Source: Phyto melanocephala
Taxonomy: Eukaryota > Arthropoda > Insecta > Diptera > Rhinophoridae
Assembly: GCA_941918925.1 (NCBI GenBank)
Contig: OW799235.1
Span: forward strand, 17,988,701 to 18,052,700
Length of the DNA: 64,000 bases
Reading direction: 5' to 3'
Each line of letters starts with the position of its first letter. Position 1 is the stretch's first letter. Shown here piece by piece: positions 35,144 through 45,327 of this stretch. The notes beneath the pieces are model-generated. The model was not told where the DNA came from, searched no databases, and worked only from the letters and a program-made list of their open reading frames with translations. The translations under genes and the position numbers were made by a program.

Positions 35144-35532
35144 TATGTATGTATGTTGTTGTTGTAATGTTGTTTTTATGAAAAGAAAATCGAGGTGGTC
35201 GTGGGTTTTTGCTCATATCTCAGTTGTTTATGTACCGATGTTTCTGATTTTCAATACCGATCTACTCCCGAATATTTCTGATATTTTAATACCTTACCCG
35301 GGTCCAACCTATGTCGGGGGGCTTCAAAAAGTTGATTTCAACATACACACGGACAGACGGTCAGACGGACAGACGGACAGACGGACAGACGGTCAGGGCT
35401 TAATCGACTCCTCTATTCATAAGCTTTCAGAAAATATATACTTTATGGGGTCGGAAATGAAAATTGTAGAAATTTCACACGGAATGACAAACCTATATAT
35501 ACCCTTTTTCACTGTGTGAAGGGTATAAAAAC
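35144..35532 (+). mobile_element. DINE-1-like repeat D1, right part after Tc1
   Basis: It resumes with TATGTATGTATGTTGTTG and runs through GGTGGTCGTGGGTTTTTGCT, GACAGACG octamers, TATGGGGTCGG and GTGTGAAGGGTATAAAAA. It is nearly identical to 628-1008 except for the octamer count. Confidence 0.8.
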
Positions 35533-35737
35533 ATTGTTTTATAGAAGCGTTTTTCACTATTAGAAAACGAAACAACAACAACACTTAAAAGCTAAAAACA
35601 ATAAATGGCTAAAAAAGGCTAAAAAAATATCTAGGAATGGCTAAAAAAATGGCTTATAGCTAAAAGCAGATTTTCCTAGCTAAGCGTATTCAAAAATAGC
35701 TAAATCTAGCCATAAAATAGCTAAATTGGCAACACTG

Positions 35738-38343
35738 ATTGTACTAAAAATAAATATTAATTAAAGGCCCTTTAGGCTTAAACATTTTGAACATTAAGTT
35801 ATTTGTCATACTGTATGAAAATAATGAATGAAAGAAGTGTTTGTGGCTTTTTCCCCCTCATCATCCAGTTTAAATGAATTCGTTTACAAACTGCTTTGTA
35901 AAATCGCTTCTCTCGTTTGAAGTCTTTTATGTTCAAGCTTTTTTGAGTTCTGTTTTCATTTATATAGTACAATACAAACATAGGTACATATTAATTCAAA
36001 TGTGTAAATAAATATTGCACATGAATGAGGTACTAAGAAAAAAAACATTTTTACATCCAGACAAAAGTAAAAAAATACTGAATAGCTAAATTATAGTTCC
36101 TTTTTTATTTATTTTTTACAGTACATATTAACACAATTTATACCTCAGACTAATATCGTTTACCTATAGAAAGAGATCAGTTTAATGAGCGAAAAGCGCT
36201 AAAACAAAAAGTGCTAAACGCAACGAATTATCTAACATAATGAAAACATTAAAAAAATACACGATTCCAATGACGCATAGATCATCTAAACCATGAAAAT
36301 TACTTAACGAACATACTTTATATTTGTAGTCCTTTAAGCTTTAAAAACTAAAAATTTTTGCTTCCAATAATTGAACCATATTGAAAAAATACAGTTTTCA
36401 AAAAAGCTAAAAATAGACTATATTAAACATATATTTTTAGTACGCCAATCCTAAATGTTATTGTAATCTAAAACATACACACATTTACTTCATGCGAAAC
36501 AACCTTTTCCAGGAACCAATAAAATGTTATCTGCTTACATGTTTATTTAGTGTATAAGAGAAAAATTACTCCCAGCCCTTTTTTGGAAACAATTTGTATG
36601 TATGTATGTATGTATTGAATTAAAAGATAGTGAAAGTTGTTTGTTGCTGGAAAAAAAACAACAAACTCATATAAACAATTTAATAAATTGTTGTACAGAC
36701 AAATACCCCAAAATACAATAAAATAAAGTCAAACAGACAGTCCCAACACAGGTGGTGTGTAAATAATAAAGAAGAAGAAAAAAAAAACAGAAATGCAGCA
36801 ACAATAACCAACACATGTTAAAAAAAACAATAAAACTGGCAGTGTCTCTAAAACAGCACGAGAGTTAGTACAAAAGGAGTATGTTTTACACGTATTAAAA
36901 CAAATACGCGTTTTTATGGCAAACCTTAAAAATTGTAAAGGCAAAAAATAATAAAAATACGAAATGTACAACAAAAGCAAAAAGCAAATTAAAAGTCACA
37001 CAAAAAGTTCATTGACCCCATAAACTTCATTTATTAAGAGAAGTAGAATTATTTTTCTTTGTTTACCCAATGCTGCATTTAATATTGCATTCATTTATAT
37101 ATGATGAATTTAAAGCAACATTTTTTTAACTGTGTACGAATAAAATGATTAAATAATACATCTGGCATCACCTGTAAAAGGAGACAAAACTTTAATTACT
37201 AATCTGTCACAGTGGTACGAGTGTAATAAATGTAGTTGTCATAAACATTTCTCTGCACAAACGTATCTTGAACTCGGTTGATAAAAAAAACTTAATTTTC
37301 CTTTTAAAAAGCTTAAGGCTATAAAAATAAAATAACAAGAAAAAATGGAAGGTTGATTTAAAAAGAAAACAATTGTTTAAATTTGTAAGAAGAAAAAATA
37401 ATCTACTTTACTTGACAAAGCAATAAAGCGAATTGTCAGAGTTTTAATTTAAAATAAAAACTGAACAAAGAAACAAACAAAAAATTAATAATAAATAAAA
37501 CTCTGGGTTATTATTTTATGTCAAATATGAAATAGTAATTTGTTGGTAAATATGCAAAAAAAAGACATTAAAATTTTATTGTTTTGTTACGAGGCTGCGG
37601 GGAATTAAAAAATAAATTTTACAGTTTCTCAGGGAGTAATTAAAATTTAATCTTAAAACAATCATAGAAATAAGACAGTTGTGGGAAAGACCAGAATATT
37701 ACAAAAAGGTTCAACTCTTTGATTTGTATAGGTTTCTTCTGATTTAACATCTTACATTTATGTAAGTGATAAAATAAATTTAAGAATTCCCTATTAGCTT
37801 CACAGTTCTTAAAGATATTATGAAAAGCAACTTAAAAATAAAAAAAAACTTTTTTTAATTATGCAAAGCTGTTAAAAAAAATGCCAACATATAAGGACAC
37901 TTAGATATCGACCACTGACAAAGTTTTAAATATTTCATGAACTTGGTAGGGAAAATAGCAATGACCTTAGGACATTGACCACTAACACACCATCAACACT
38001 CATGGATAATTTGAAAGAGCAAACACATAATAAAGAAAAGTTGATAAAGTAAAATTTTAAATAAAATCCAATTATGAAATATTTTAAAATGCAAATTATT
38101 CAACAATTTTTGTCGACAAAATTGTACAAAAAAATGTGCGCAAATACAAAATACTTAATGTACATACATATAAGAAAAGTTTTTAACAACAATTTAACAA
38201 CCAGTGGTGTGTGCAGTCTGAATTTATTTTTTGTCACGATAGTAAATTTAAATAAAAAATCTATTCTAAAAGTGCGATAAAAAGTTATTGACCATAATAA
38301 CTTACAAACTTTCATTAAATAGCAGAATTCACACAGTGGAATA
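35738..38343. other. AT-rich stretch, nothing recognised
   Basis: About 2.6 kb with no supported gene or element. TATG repeats occur near 36598-36615. Confidence 0.5.
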
Positions 38344-39162
38344 CAGTGGAATCTCCCTTGAGCGGACACCGAAGGCACCATCGAAATGTGTCCGTATGTT
38401 TTTACTATACATACACCAAAAATGTTTTATAAGAAAAACATTATAATAGTTCTCCTTCTATTGTAAGGACATATCGCTCGGTTTTAATTTACTCGCTTAA
38501 AGGAACGCGCTCGGTTTGTGAAAAGAGCAAACTTAAATGTGCGCAAGGCTAATTGACTATCAGTTGGCGTTACTACGGCAAAAAGAATTATCGGATGTAG
38601 TAACGCATTATTAAAGGTAGAATTAGTTTGTACGTTCTGTGCTTTTATGAATCAGCTGTTTTCTTTCTGTTCTATTGAAAATCTGTATGTGGGTTTGTTG
38701 TTCCTTTTTCGGACAAATCTGTAGAGAATAGAATTCAAAGTTAAGTGACGGCCATTGAAAGGGAAACAGCTGTTATTAAGGTGTTTTTATTGTATTTAAA
38801 TTTGACACTATAAATTTCTGTTTTTATAAATGAACTTTAACGAGAAAAATATAAAAAAAAAAATAATACTTTTAATATATTTTCAATATTTTTTGTACTC
38901 GCGATTATAATTTGTTGTGTTGATTTTATTTTTTTTTCAAATCGTTCTACTTCACACTAAGAGTGGAAACGCAAAAAAAACTTACATTATACTTTTGCTC
39001 TCTTTTTCTTGAGTACGGAGCGAATTTCATCACATTTTGCTTCTAGAACATTACATAACATTTAAAAATGGATAACAAAAGGTCTATTTTAACACTGAAA
39101 TAAACAAAAAGGTGATTGAAGTGTCTAATAAAGAAAAATTATACTAAATAGAGATTCCACTG
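38344..39162. mobile_element. Pogo/Tigger-like non-autonomous element
   Basis: Termini CAGTGGAATCTCCCTTGAGC (left) and CAGTGGAATCTCTATTTAGT (right, other strand) share CAGTGGAATCTC, with TA outside each. GAGCGGACACC just inside the left end fits the pogo/Tigger consensus from memory. It is 819 bp with no transposase frame. Confidence 0.65.
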
Positions 39163-39336
39163 TACATATAATGCTTTTTCTTATTTGTACGCAGATGTAA
39201 ACAAGCTAAATTAAATGCATTATGGTAGACACTTTAAGGACTTAAAGTAAAATCGATTTCGCAAAACGTCGACAGAGCAACTGCAACAGTTTGTACATGT
39301 TCTTTAATGTGAAAAATCGCGAGAATTGTATTTTGT

Positions 39337-39451
39337 TCGCCTGTGTTCTGCATTCCGAGTGAAATAAAATATCTCGAAATTGCATTTGCAGTGTTATTGT
39401 TTATAACAACAATTTCATGCCAATTCCGAGTGATTTCACTAGGAACATGTA
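39337..39451. mobile_element. Palindromic MITE (TCGCCTGTGTTC family), one end worn
   Basis: The left end TCGCCTGTGTTCTGCATTCC and the inner TGCAGTGTTATTGTTTATAA match the copy at 24577-24703. The right end has diverged to GTGATTTCACTAGGAACATG. Confidence 0.55.
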
Positions 39452-39762
39452 CAAACTGTGACACTCGGTGACCTTTTTTTAAATTATGCGTTTTCTTCAC
39501 GGTTTAGCTGCTTTTAAATTTTTTTAAAATTGACAACGATAACATCTATAGCTAACTATTTTTTAATAAATAACAAACTATTTATTTAAAAATTAATAAG
39601 TATTGAATGAAACATATGTGACAAAGTTGTCACAATGATATAATTCCAGAATTAGGTTACATTTATCTTGTTATTATATTTTGTAATTTAACTAATTTTA
39701 CAATTCATTTTATAATATTAAATGAAAAGCAAACATTTATTGATTTTTATTTCATAACTAGC

Positions 39763-40616
39763 TAATACCCGGTGTGCTTCGCCACCCCCAGTGTAATGAA
39801 ATAAAAATTTTATAGTTCAAAAATATATTTATTTTGCAAGCCATTTCTTATTCAAATAATCATATAGACGTCAAAGTGTCTCTTTCAAAATTTGGGTACT
39901 CTAACTATTATCGCTTCCCAGATATACGAATTTTTGTATTTAATTCATATGACAGGTGCCACGCCCACTATGACTAAAGCTTCCATTTCTTATCAAAATA
40001 GTCATATAGATGTCAAAGCTTCTCGTGCAAAATTTGGGTACTCTAACTATTATCGCTTGCCAGATATACGAATTTTTGTATTTAATTCATATGACAGGTG
40101 CCACGCCCACTATTACTAAAGCATCGATTTCTTATCAAAATAGTCATATAGATGTCAAAGCTTCTCGTGCAAAATTTGGGTACTCTAACTGTTATCGCTT
40201 CCCGAATATACGAATTTCTAGAAATGTTTATTTGGGTGTCAAAGTTGCTCTTGCAAAATTTTAGTACTCTAATCGATATCGTTTTCCAAATATACGAAAT
40301 TTAGTATTTAATTCATGTGGCCACGCCTACTATTGAAAGTCCGCCCATTTTTTACCCAAATGTTTGTGTGGATTTCAAAGTTTACCGTACTTAATTTGAA
40401 GACTCTAGCTGCATTAACTTTCGTGATATATAATATTTAATACTTATTCTTAAATAGGGCGTGGCACCCCGCCCACTTACAATTTTAAACCAAAGTATAG
40501 CCTATAGTTCCTTCCAGACATACAGAAAGATTCTGTGAAAATTTCAAGGAAATCGATCCAGCCGTTTAACCGTCTATAAAGCACAAACAAACACACATTG
40601 ATTTTTATATATAGAG
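39763..40616 (+). repeat. CCCGG-type repeat, second subfamily, with about 120-bp tandem units
   Basis: It starts ACTAGCTAATACCCGGTGTG and ends AACAAACACACATTGATTTT plus TATATATAGAG. Inside are three good units (with CATATAGATGTCAAAG, AAATTTGGGTACTCTAACT, GCCACGCCCACTA) and two degraded ones. Its layout (CCCGG start, tandem units with GCCACGCCCAC, CA-rich tail, TATATA end) parallels the repeat at 3832-4582. Confidence 0.65.
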
Positions 40617-42013
40617 ATTGTGACATATTTTTTAACATTTACTCTTTCATTGTATTTTTGTTGACATTTTTGTTACTAAAGTACGAGTATATACAGGCAA
40701 TCAATAAAACAGCGTTTAAACCCTTAATCTAGTGCATTCAAACTGACACACTGCCAAAAGCCTCGAATCAAAATTGAAGTGTGATTATACGACTGTGATG
40801 TTGACAGTGGTGGGGTGTTCTGTTGATAAAAATTTAAGTAAGGGTGTCCCAACAAGAGCGCCGAATGTTGGCAAATTTAAATACGGGGCTCTTATTTAAA
40901 CTCCCTTTATGTTAGCATATTTACAAAGCTTTGATGGAATGCTTGATTAATTTTATGAACAATCATAATAACGTTATTCATATTATTTCATTTGTACTTC
41001 TTATCTTTACCTTAACTTAAAATTTTTAATATGCAAAATATTGTTATAAATTCGACTTAAAAAGTTTAAACTATTTAGATTTATTTAAAAAAAATTTTTG
41101 TTCCAATTTTTTAAAGAAACAAAATGCGAATTCAAATTTACTACGGCTCGTAATTTAAATCTGTGATGTGCCTGTATATTTGTCGATTTTATGTATAAGT
41201 GGAGAAAGACATTGTATGACATACCATTTGTATTGTATTTACATGTATGCCATTATTGCTAAAGAAGCTAATACACGGCATGTTATCATCTGACTGTAAA
41301 ATTGTTATTTAACACTTAACTGCCGCTAACTGTTTTCTGGCATCAGAGATTTCTGCCAACAGCTGATATCTGGTGGCTTGTCAGAACAAATTAGAGCACG
41401 CTCTAACCGAAATGTTGTCTAATGACTTAGAACATGTGTTTCACAGAAGTAATGTTTTAATGCTAACACTTGACAAGTACGTTTTCAGCAGTGGGGAAAT
41501 TTTCAAGACGGATGTAAAACACATACCGTGTATTAGTTGCTTAAATGTTGGTAGTCACTTTGACGTACAGGCAAAATGAATATATTAAATCACATACACA
41601 TGCTAATTGTAGACAAATGTGTATTTAATAGACTTCAATTTACAGAAAACAATATGGTAAATTAAGCAAAATAAAAATAAAAATAATAATAAACAAATAA
41701 TAAATAAATGGCATATGATTTAAATAAATATTTCTTTTCTTTTGCATATGTACTCAACAACATGTGTGACTTTCATTTAAGTTAAATCTCATAAAAACAA
41801 ATTTGCCACTTGAAATATTTGTAAAAAAATAATTAATAAATATAAACGTCTTTTTAAAGAATGTGAGACAATTGCTGTCAATATAACAGTTTGAAAATTA
41901 AGAATTTTTTAAGATAAATAGCACAAATGCAATTGTCATCATTGAATTATGCAAATGAAATATTTCTAAGTGCGTACCAAAACCCGGTCCGCATTACTGG
42001 CCCCAACAATATT
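40617..42013. other. AT-rich stretch, nothing recognised
   Basis: No gene supported; the 68-codon open frame at 41373-41579 matches no domain I recognise. Confidence 0.45.
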
Positions 42014-42537
42014 TATACCTTCACCAGGGTTCTATAAATAGGGGAGTTGATTGAATAATGTTCGTCTGTCCATTTGTTGGTTAAAACTTTAAGAAGCTTT
42101 ATGCAGTTGCGGCGTACGAAAGTAGTATTTGTTACAGTGGGTTCTTTAAATACCGAAACGTACATTAAAGAATGCTTGCTTAAAAGGCTTCCTCCCTTTA
42201 TATTTTTTGAACGATTTGACATCATGTCGCTGTGGTAAGAAAGCTTTGGAGTGACACCAAAAAAATAACATAGTTTTTTTATCAAGAGAGGCCAATCCTT
42301 CAATTTTTGCAGAGCTAAGGCCAGTGAAGAAATATTGGGCGCTCTTGAAAAGAGATGATTAAACTGTTTCAAAAAAAGTAACTGAGACAACTTTAATATC
42401 GCTAATGAAGGGATTAGCAAAGTAGGTCTACGATTTTACAAGTTTTAATTTTAAAAGTTTTATTTATTTTTCTCTGTGATCTGTAACATAAAATCTAAAA
42501 TCGACCGTTACAAAATTAATGAATTTTATATATGTAC

Positions 42538-43268
42538 TAGCCAAGACCGGCGCGCGTTGCTACGCTCCTTAATAAAAAAACACATACTGAATTTTAATTG
42601 AATATCAAGTGCAAGAAGCTAAAATTTATAACTTTTTTTATGGGCGTGGCACTGCTCACTTTTCTAATCACGAAACTGTATAGTCATGACAGCTTAATAT
42701 GTGTGCAAAGTTTCAGAAAAATCGGTGAAGTTCAAGTAGCTGAAAGTTATAACTTTTTTTATGGGCGTGACACTGCCCACTTTTCTAATCACGCAATTAT
42801 ATAGTCATGACAGCTCAATATGTGTGCAAAGTTTTAGAAAAATTGGTCCAGTGCAAGTAGCTAAAAATTATAACTTATTTTTTATGGGAGTAGGTAGGAA
42901 GGTAGGTAAGGCTGGTGCAAAATTACCCTCACACCTTCACCCGGAGACCATTACGTTCCATTGTGACGCCTTAATAGAGAGAGGAATAGAATCAGAATAT
43001 AAATATTTTGAATAGAAGAGAAAGAGAAGCAGACAATTCCAAAGTCACCGGCGGGAATCGAACCCGCAACCCCCAAACAACTAACTTGTCCTTTTCTGAC
43101 TAGTCCACAGGGGCATTCTTTTATGGGAGTAACCCAGCCCACTTTTTACCACCCATAAAGACTTCCTGGAATGTATACTATAACTTGCCAAAGTTTGAGT
43201 CCGATCGGCTTTACGGTTTCAGAGCCTATACACACACACACACACACAGAGTTTCACTTTAATATATA
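42538..43268 (+). repeat. CCCGG-type repeat, split by a SINE
   Basis: It starts TAGCCAAGACCGGCGCGCGT, carries units with ATAACTTTTTTTATGGGCGT, and after the SINE at 42893-43118 resumes with AACCCAGCCCACTTTTTACC, ending in CACACACACACAGAGTTTCA and TATATA. Confidence 0.7.
42893..43118 (-). mobile_element. tRNA-headed SINE with 13-bp target duplication
   Basis: TTTTATGGGAGTA is present on both sides (42880-42892 and 43119-43131). On the minus strand an A box (TGGACTAGTCAG) and a B box (GGTTCGATTCC) are 43 bases apart, the standard spacing for a tRNA-type pol III promoter. The 226-bp body ends in a CCTACCTT-type short repeat rather than poly(A). The head does not fold as a full tRNA. It would need a LINE-encoded reverse transcriptase to move. 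Confidence 0.8.
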
Positions 43269-43475
43269 CAGATATTAAGATTTTTTTGATCTCACGTCTT
43301 ATCTCAAAATTTAAAATCAAAAATGACGGAGGATATAATAAAACAAACTGACGTATAACACTAAATCTGAAATGTAGGCTACGCTACGCTACGACGTGGT
43401 AATTATGTACATGATGGTGCAGAGTATTATCACATGCGGCACGGACGAATATAGCACTCTTACTTATTTTGTATT

Positions 43476-45161
43476 GTTTTAATTTTAAGATAAATTCTGA
43501 AACTATTGTAAGTGCATATTAATGCTTCATTGTTGTTAGTGAAATTTCTTTTATTATCCCACATATTTTATGACCGTGCTTGCTTCAATGCTTACCAACT
43601 CTCTAGTTCTATTTTAAAAACCACTTCTATTATTTTCGGTTAGAAATAAGATATGTATATTCTTGCGATAGGTGTATTCTATGTATAAACCCAGGGATTT
43701 AGGTACCACTGCTATTACAAATTCTTTAAAAACATATCCAGTCGTTTTTGATACAAATGAGTTCAGGAAGACAGAAATACAGATAGAAAACAATTCTAAA
43801 TCGTTGGCTATACACACCGCTAAAAAAATTTTCAAACAATTTTATTTCACCATCTTCATTGGTCAATGTGTTTTCACAAACAGGCTGACTTCCAAAACGT
43901 TCGTATACAAAGTTTGTATACATTATTGCTACTGAATTTGAATCGCATACATATGCAAAGTTCCGAAACAATGCATCAACTATAAAACCGTTGCATTGTT
44001 TGCTTTCTTACTGCCTTAAAAATACTTGGCATTTTGGAAGTCAGCCATAATGTGGGCAAGGACAACAGTAAACAGTGAGCAGTGTTTATTAAGAGAAATA
44101 GTTGACAAAGGAAACCCTGTTAATTGGCAACAACGTTCATGTGGCGCCAATAGATTATTTTCTCTAGTGATATGTAGAGTCCCAGGTCTATGTAGGTAAA
44201 GCAAAAACGATTAAGCACTTAAAACTGAATATTCTAAGCGCAATTGCCAAGATTTCTCCTGATTTAATGCATAATATTAATGCCATAAAATTTTTTAATT
44301 GATAAAACCAATTTGATGGATATAAAAAGGTTTACATCCATTTATTTCAATTTAAAGTTCTCCACCCCGTTATATTACATTTTAAAAGGTATATGAAAAA
44401 CTTTACTTATTGCTGCAAAATTATACAGGACTAAAGAAGATATGTTGTGGTGTTTTCAAAACTGCAATTTTTAAATAAATAAATTGTAAAATATTTAAAA
44501 TTTAATTTAAGGATTTTTTATTATCTAATTTCGTATCACAGTAAATTAAACATATTTAGTTGAAATCTGTTTTTCTCATTTGACGTATCTAATGAACCAA
44601 AAACTTTGACATTTCAATCTTACAACGTGTTATGTTTACTTGACAATTTGTTTGGTTTTGTATTTTTTGAAATTGTTGAAGGTAGTTTACAGTTTATTGA
44701 ACTTGAAGATAGAATGCAAATGAAATAAGTATGAATGTCTAAAAGCTAAACGAACTGTGAGCAGCAAACCCTTTTTTTAGAAATTTTAAAACTGAAAGTC
44801 AATGTAGTGGATTGAGGCAATGTAATACAAAGTTTATATTTCCATTCCATTGTTCTTTTTGTATAAAAATTTGCAAATGGAATTCTTAATTCTCTTATTA
44901 TGTATAAGTAGATATTAAATAAAATTTAAATTGAACTGTATAATCTGAAAATTAAATAGAAAACATTGAAAGTTTTTTTCTTTAATTCAATAACTATATA
45001 TTAAATTCTGTGATTTTCTTTTTTTATTGTGCAAGTTTTTAACCTCAATTAAATTATTTATTGAAAATGTTTGACCTGAAAATTATTGTTTATATCTGAT
45101 GTGCCATAAAAACACTAAACAAATCAATTTTTCAGCAGCGAAAAAAGTCGAAAAAAAATAA
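43476..45161. other. AT-rich stretch with unrecognised open pieces
   Basis: Minus-strand open pieces at 44204-44016 and 43971-43614 have fairly normal residue composition (for example TNFVYERFGSQPVCENTLTN) and lie in order, but no family is recognised. They may be an old transposase or an eroded exon. The rest is featureless. Confidence 0.3.
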
Positions 45162-45165
45162 ATAT
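45162..45165. repeat. Target-site duplication ATAT, left
   Basis: Four bases ATAT before the 5' LTR are repeated after the 3' LTR at 50130-50133. Confidence 0.75.
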
Positions 45166-45290
45166 TGTAATATGCTTGTTTAAAATTAACTTGTTGTTTG
45201 ATAGTTTTTAATTATCATTGTTTCATAGCTTTTATGGTATAAATGGAAAATATAAAAAATAAAGTTTAGTTTTTAAAAAACCAATTTACA
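45166..45290 (+). repeat. 5' LTR, 125 bp
   Basis: It starts TGTAATATGC and ends CCAATTTACA. It contains TATAAAT at about 45238 and AATAAA near 45258, plausible promoter and polyadenylation signals. It is identical to the 3' LTR. Confidence 0.9.
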
Positions 45291-45327
45291 ATTCAGGTGT
45301 GGGGTCATACAAATTATTAAAATTGAT

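Larger units (their letters stand above)
31795..35737. mobile_element. hAT-like element with GGCTA subterminal repeats, host of a nested stack
   Basis: The left end is CAGTGATGCCAGA and the right end, on the other strand, CAGTGTTGCCAAT. The outside 8-mers are ATTGTAAT (31787-31794) and ATTGTACT (35738-35745), 7 of 8 identical. TGGCTA/AGCTA motifs are dense in the first 100 and last 150 bp. The middle is entirely foreign: a mariner-like fragment, D1 repeats and a Tc1 element. Removing them leaves a MITE of a few hundred bp. No transposase of its own is visible. Confidence 0.6.
42014..43475 (-). mobile_element. Worn DINE-1-like element containing two nested insertions
   Basis: The outer left block reads TTTATACCTTCACCAG, AAATAGGGGAGTTGATTGAA and GTTCGTCTGTCC. 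The outer right block reads CATGCGGCACGGACGAATAT and AGCACTCTTACTTATTTT, a degraded D1 hairpin end. Between them sit unique sequence to 42537 and the CCCGG repeat at 42538-43268. Confidence 0.55.

Noticed and set aside
42013..42420. 135-codon minus-strand frame
   Set aside because: Its last third lies in the worn D1-like end, and no motif is recognised; probably chance.
43050..43118. tRNA gene on the minus strand
   Set aside because: A and B boxes are good, but the acceptor arm does not pair, and the segment is part of a 226-bp SINE with target duplications.
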